A DNA stretch of 64,000 bases from Cheilinus undulatus. Its lineage: Eukaryota > Chordata > Actinopteri > Labriformes > Labridae. Where the stretch lies: NCBI RefSeq assembly GCF_018320785.1, contig NW_024571680.1, positions 51,001 to 115,000 on the forward strand. The letters run 5' to 3'. The notes beneath the pieces are model-generated. The model was not told the DNA's origin. It worked only from the letters and a program-made list of their open reading frames with translations, and searched no databases. The translations under genes were made by a program, and so were the position numbers. The first letter of the stretch is position 1, and the number at the start of each line of letters is the position of its first letter. Shown here one piece after another: positions 61,166-64,000 of this stretch.

Positions 61166-62402
61166 GTGAGCTGAGCATGCTCAGATCTGTGTTTGGTAGA
61201 TATTATCATAAATGTTGGGATTGACTGGAACAGCGTCACTGAGACCAGGAGTCCAGCCTCTAAGAGGAAACATGTCTGCTGTAGGCGGGCTGAAAACCTG
61301 CTGGATCACAATGAGCCAAGGTTTTCAGCTGCCACCAGTGAGTTAATTCAACTCTGAGTAGTTTAACCCTGAGATACCAACACTCCAGCTTTCACTGTTT
61401 ATGGATGTGGAGTCTTTGTGGAGTCAGCAGAGGAGGGAAGGAGGACAGTAGTCCAGTAAAAGAACACAACTCTGGATAAAACTGACTGTAAACTGATTTA
61501 TGAATGTTTGCTAAAAACGGTAACGGGTTACAGCAATCTGAGTAAATGTGGTTAGTTACTTCCCCACCATCTCCAGTCCTTCCAACCCCCCCATTAATGC
61601 TCACAGACTGGTGTGCATGGTGAGTCCAAGCAGAGCAGTGATTGGTCGCTGTGCTCTCTCTGCAGGTTACCTGGCCCGGCGGGTCGGTTGGTCCAGGATG
61701 GCTCATAAAGTCCTTCCTCCTGCTGTGACCGGACCTCCTGAGTTTGAGAGGACCTTCAGAGCTCAGTGAGAGGATGGAACCGTCTTTTCTTTGTCCTAAA
61801 CACGCCACGGAGTTCAAAATGAGCTGATATACACGTTCTAGTGGTCTCAGTATAACGGACCAATCAGCTGGGGAGGTTTTTGACCCTGTCTAAACCAGTA
61901 TCGTTATGGCTCTGTGACTGAATATCTCATAAACAATAGTTGACACAACAATAATGATAATGTGCAGGTATCAGCCTCTGACCCCCCAGTCTTCTCAGGT
62001 TTTCTCTGACTGTGTCGCTCTGTTTCAGTCAGAACTGTGTGGAGTTTTACCCCCTGTTCCTGGTCTCCATGTGGACCTGTGGGCTGTTCTTCAATGAGGC
62101 CACAGCAGCAGCAGGGGGTCTGGTCTACATGATCGCCCGACTGATGTACTTTAATGGCTACGTGGCTGCTGGGAAGAAAAGGTGGGCTATAAACCCTGTT
62201 CCTCTGAAAGGATTGAGCCCTTCATGTTTGCAATCTGATTCTGAAAAGTTAAAATGACTCACTAATGACCGGGGTCCTGGTGGTTTACAGGTTACCAGGA
62301 TTTTTCCTGACTCTGGCGGTCCTCGGCGCTCTGTTTCTGCTGGCTTTTATTGGAATAATGAGAGGAATACTTCACAAGTACTTCCACATCCACCTCTTCT
62401 GA
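61105..62402 (+). CDS. mgst2: MGST2, microsomal glutathione S-transferase 2 (MAPEG family), four coding exons, 141 aa
   Basis: An integral membrane enzyme of the endoplasmic reticulum/nuclear envelope that conjugates glutathione to lipophilic substrates and to leukotriene A4 (family knowledge). Exons 61105-61165, 61666-61765, 62029-62181 and 62291-62402; GT-AG introns with consistent phases (426 nt). Four hydrophobic segments are seen. The MAPEG signature [10 protein letters not shown] is followed by [11 protein letters not shown]; Arg52, Asn56, Glu59, Tyr94, Tyr98 and Arg105 align with the glutathione-binding and catalytic residues of LTC4 synthase (Arg51, Asn55, Glu58, Tyr93, Tyr97, Arg104). 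Human MGST2 is 147 aa. MGST2 also neighbours SETD7 in human, which favours MGST2 over LTC4S. Confidence 0.93.
61166..61665. other. MGST2 intron 1
   Basis: 500 bp with no recognised feature. It ends in a pyrimidine-rich TGCTCTCTCTGCAG acceptor. Confidence 0.6.
61666..61765 (+). CDS. mgst2: MGST2 exon 2
   Basis: 100 nt, reading [20 protein letters not shown] and [12 protein letters not shown]. Its length equals the exon 2 of LTC4S as I recall it (100 nt). Confidence 0.92.
62029..62181 (+). CDS. mgst2: MGST2 exon 3
   Basis: 153 nt reading [20 protein letters not shown] through [11 protein letters not shown]. It holds helices 2 and 3 and most active-site residues. 153 nt equals 71 + 82, the sizes I recall for LTC4S exons 3 and 4, so an ancestral intron appears absent here. 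Confidence 0.92.
62291..62402 (+). CDS. mgst2: MGST2 exon 4 (last)
   Basis: Reads [20 protein letters not shown] then a short tail ending HKYFHIHLF and TGA. This is the fourth hydrophobic helix. The acceptor is GGTTTACAG. Confidence 0.92.
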
Positions 62403-62491
62403 GGATTCACCTCTGACACCATAGAGCCACTGGGAGCAGAAAAGAATGTTTGATACCTGTCTGTTATTATACTGCAGTAAAAGAATGTTCC

Positions 62492-62497
62492 ATTAAA
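62492..62497 (+). promoter_or_regulatory. MGST2 poly(A) signal (ATTAAA)
   Basis: ATTAAA 90 nt after the stop codon; the common variant of AATAAA. Confidence 0.6.
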
Positions 62498-62639
62498 GCT
62501 CCCAGTCTTTAAACCCAGACAGTCTGACATGTTCTCAGGGTCAAACTGGGACTAAGAAAGGGGGACATTTGGACAATTTCAACTTTGCCCTCACTTCATA
62601 GCAAGTGGATGGACATGCATGAGGATGCACGGGTGCTTT

Positions 62640-63360
62640 CCATCAATTTTCATTTCATTTCATTTTTAATTTCATTTATTTGTTCTAGTCATGGCAAATC
62701 CATATTCACTCTCAAAGAGACATTCAACCTCACTCCACTCCATGGCTAGAAAGGAGCAAAATTCTCTGCCAAATGCCAAATTTACAATAACTGAGAGAAT
62801 ATTATTACAACAACATTCAAGAAAGGTACAGTAACATTTTCAAGACTAACAACACCTGCCCTCAGCAGTAAAATAGGAAAACAAAACACCCTATTCACCA
62901 TGTTCACAATGTCTAATGAGTCTCACTTCAAACATTTTCTTGAACTCAAATATATTCAGGCAGCTCTTCATATCACTCTGTAAGGAATTCCACATTTTAA
63001 CTCCCATCACAGAAATACACATCTGTTTTAAAGTCGTCCGTGCAAGTTGATGCTTAAAATTAAATTTCCGTCTATGGTTCTCATCTTCTGAGCTAAAAAC
63101 AAAAAACTTTTGTAAACTTTCTGGTAATGCTCTACTTTTAGCTCTGAACATAACTGTGAGTGTCTGCAGCTCAATCAGATCTTTAAGTTTTAACAATCCT
63201 GCCTTAATAAACAGACTGTTGGTGTGCTCTCTGTAACCTGCTTTGTGAATAATTCTTACTGCTCTTTTCTGTAAAAAAAATAATGGATTTATGTTGCTTA
63301 TATATGTATTTCCCCAAATTTCCACACAATAACAAAGAGAGAGAGAATATATCATATCTC
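62640..63360 (-). mobile_element. 3' fragment of a LINE, minus strand
   Basis: Contains a 154-codon open block (63355-62891) followed by about 250 bp of 3' UTR, ending in a simple (GAAAT)n-like tail at about 62645-62680 on the minus strand. Such 5'-truncated copies with short-repeat tails are typical of fish CR1/L2/Rex-type LINEs. Confidence 0.75.
62891..63355 (-). pseudogene. C-terminal end of a LINE reverse transcriptase
   Basis: Reads YCVEIWGNTYISNINPLFFL, QKRAVRIIHKAGYREHTNSL and VKMWNSLQSDMKSC. The WGNT, LQKRAVRII and (W)NSL motifs are the conserved C-terminal end of Jockey/CR1-like RT proteins. The start is set by 5' truncation, not a real start codon. The frame is unbroken, so the insertion may be fairly recent. 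Confidence 0.8.
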
Positions 63361-64000
63361 AAATATGCAGTAAATTTATATATGTGTGTAATGAGTGTAA
63401 TTTTAATTAGAGGTGGAAATGCACATGTTGGTGATTCATATCCTACATATTTCCTCTGATTCTTTATGCCTGTGCATAAATAAACCTAACATGAACAAAT
63501 GCATTCACTCTCATGTGATTGGTAGAGGAGGAGGCTGGAGGAAAGGAGGGTAAAACTGGCGTGTTTTTGGCTCTGATAGACTCATCTGTTCAGCATGGAC
63601 GCTATCTCACTGAATCACAGTCACAGGCAGAGTGGACAATAACTGGAATAAAAGGGTGTAACTTTGATTTTTTTAAAACGTTTTTTTAGTGGTCAGGGTT
63701 GAAGATGAAGAGATTTGAGTCAGTGATAGTTAAAAAAAATGTTGAAAAATAATTATTTTATCAACACTTTTCTGTATGTTCATTTTCTGGACCAGCAAGG
63801 ACAGATGTAGATAAAAATGACAAGGAAGTGAGGGTTAAAGGTGCATGATGGGAAATAAATATATAGTTATATATCACATGTGTATATCAGACCCTAAGAT
63901 ATGAATTTAAGATTAAACACACTCTTCCACACATTTATGACATCCATTAGATTTATCTGCTATAATGCTTTAGCAGCATCAATAAAACTGTTAGTTTTTT
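63361..64000. other. Right-hand flank
   Basis: About 640 bp of AT-rich sequence after the LINE fragment. No gene, RNA or repeat can be supported. Confidence 0.5.

Noticed and set aside
61392-61817. 141-codon minus-strand frame
   Set aside because: Antisense to MGST2 intron 1 and exon 2; no recognisable domain.
63595-63642. Short plus-strand frame starting MDAISLNHSHRQ
   Set aside because: Only 15 codons, with no support for a splice donor or a known first exon.

Overview
The window is vertebrate nuclear DNA, almost certainly from a teleost fish. Three spliced genes with GT-AG introns can be read. Two are recognisable as vertebrate SETD7 and MGST2, which are also neighbours in tetrapods. Interspersed elements are of kinds common in fish: two Tc1-like DNA transposons, a near full-length L1/Tx1-type LINE, and two other LINE fragments. 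The species cannot be named from the sequence.

Layout from left to right: a 31-bp minisatellite (1-2380); a minus-strand six-exon gene for a small four-pass membrane protein of 222 aa (18531 down to 2608); a 35-bp minisatellite in the intergenic gap (18918-21118); the minus-strand SETD7 gene (eight coding exons, 59431 down to 21767, 370 aa, all catalytic residues at the human numbering); a head-to-head gap of 1.7 kb; plus-strand MGST2 (four coding exons, 61105-62402, 141 aa); and a LINE 3' fragment (about 62640-63360).

The main feature is the amount of tandemly repeated DNA. At least six unrelated minisatellite families (units of 31, 72, 40, 35, 39/35 and 14 bp), plus smaller 35-bp and 82-bp arrays, fill roughly 40 kb, about 63% of the window. 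Nearly every large intron has its own private family. The largest is about 25.6 kb in SETD7 intron 3. It starts about 23 nt after the exon 3 donor and ends about 100 nt before the exon 4 acceptor, so the intron is almost nothing but the array. Inside it are nested segmental duplications (offsets of about 1.06, 5.0 and 6.9-7.0 kb). Because the main unit is 39 bp (13 codons), long meaningless reading frames arise on both strands.

The genes are not an operon. SETD7 is a protein-lysine methyltransferase and MGST2 is a membrane glutathione transferase/leukotriene C4 synthase-type enzyme; they may share a divergent promoter region. The four-pass protein lies downstream of SETD7 on the same strand. 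Transposon insertions mark the history of the arrays: a Tc1-like element interrupted by a LINE (with a 15-bp target-site duplication) sits in intron 2 of the membrane-protein gene, and another Tc1-like element sits exactly at the edge of the 14-bp array in SETD7 intron 1.
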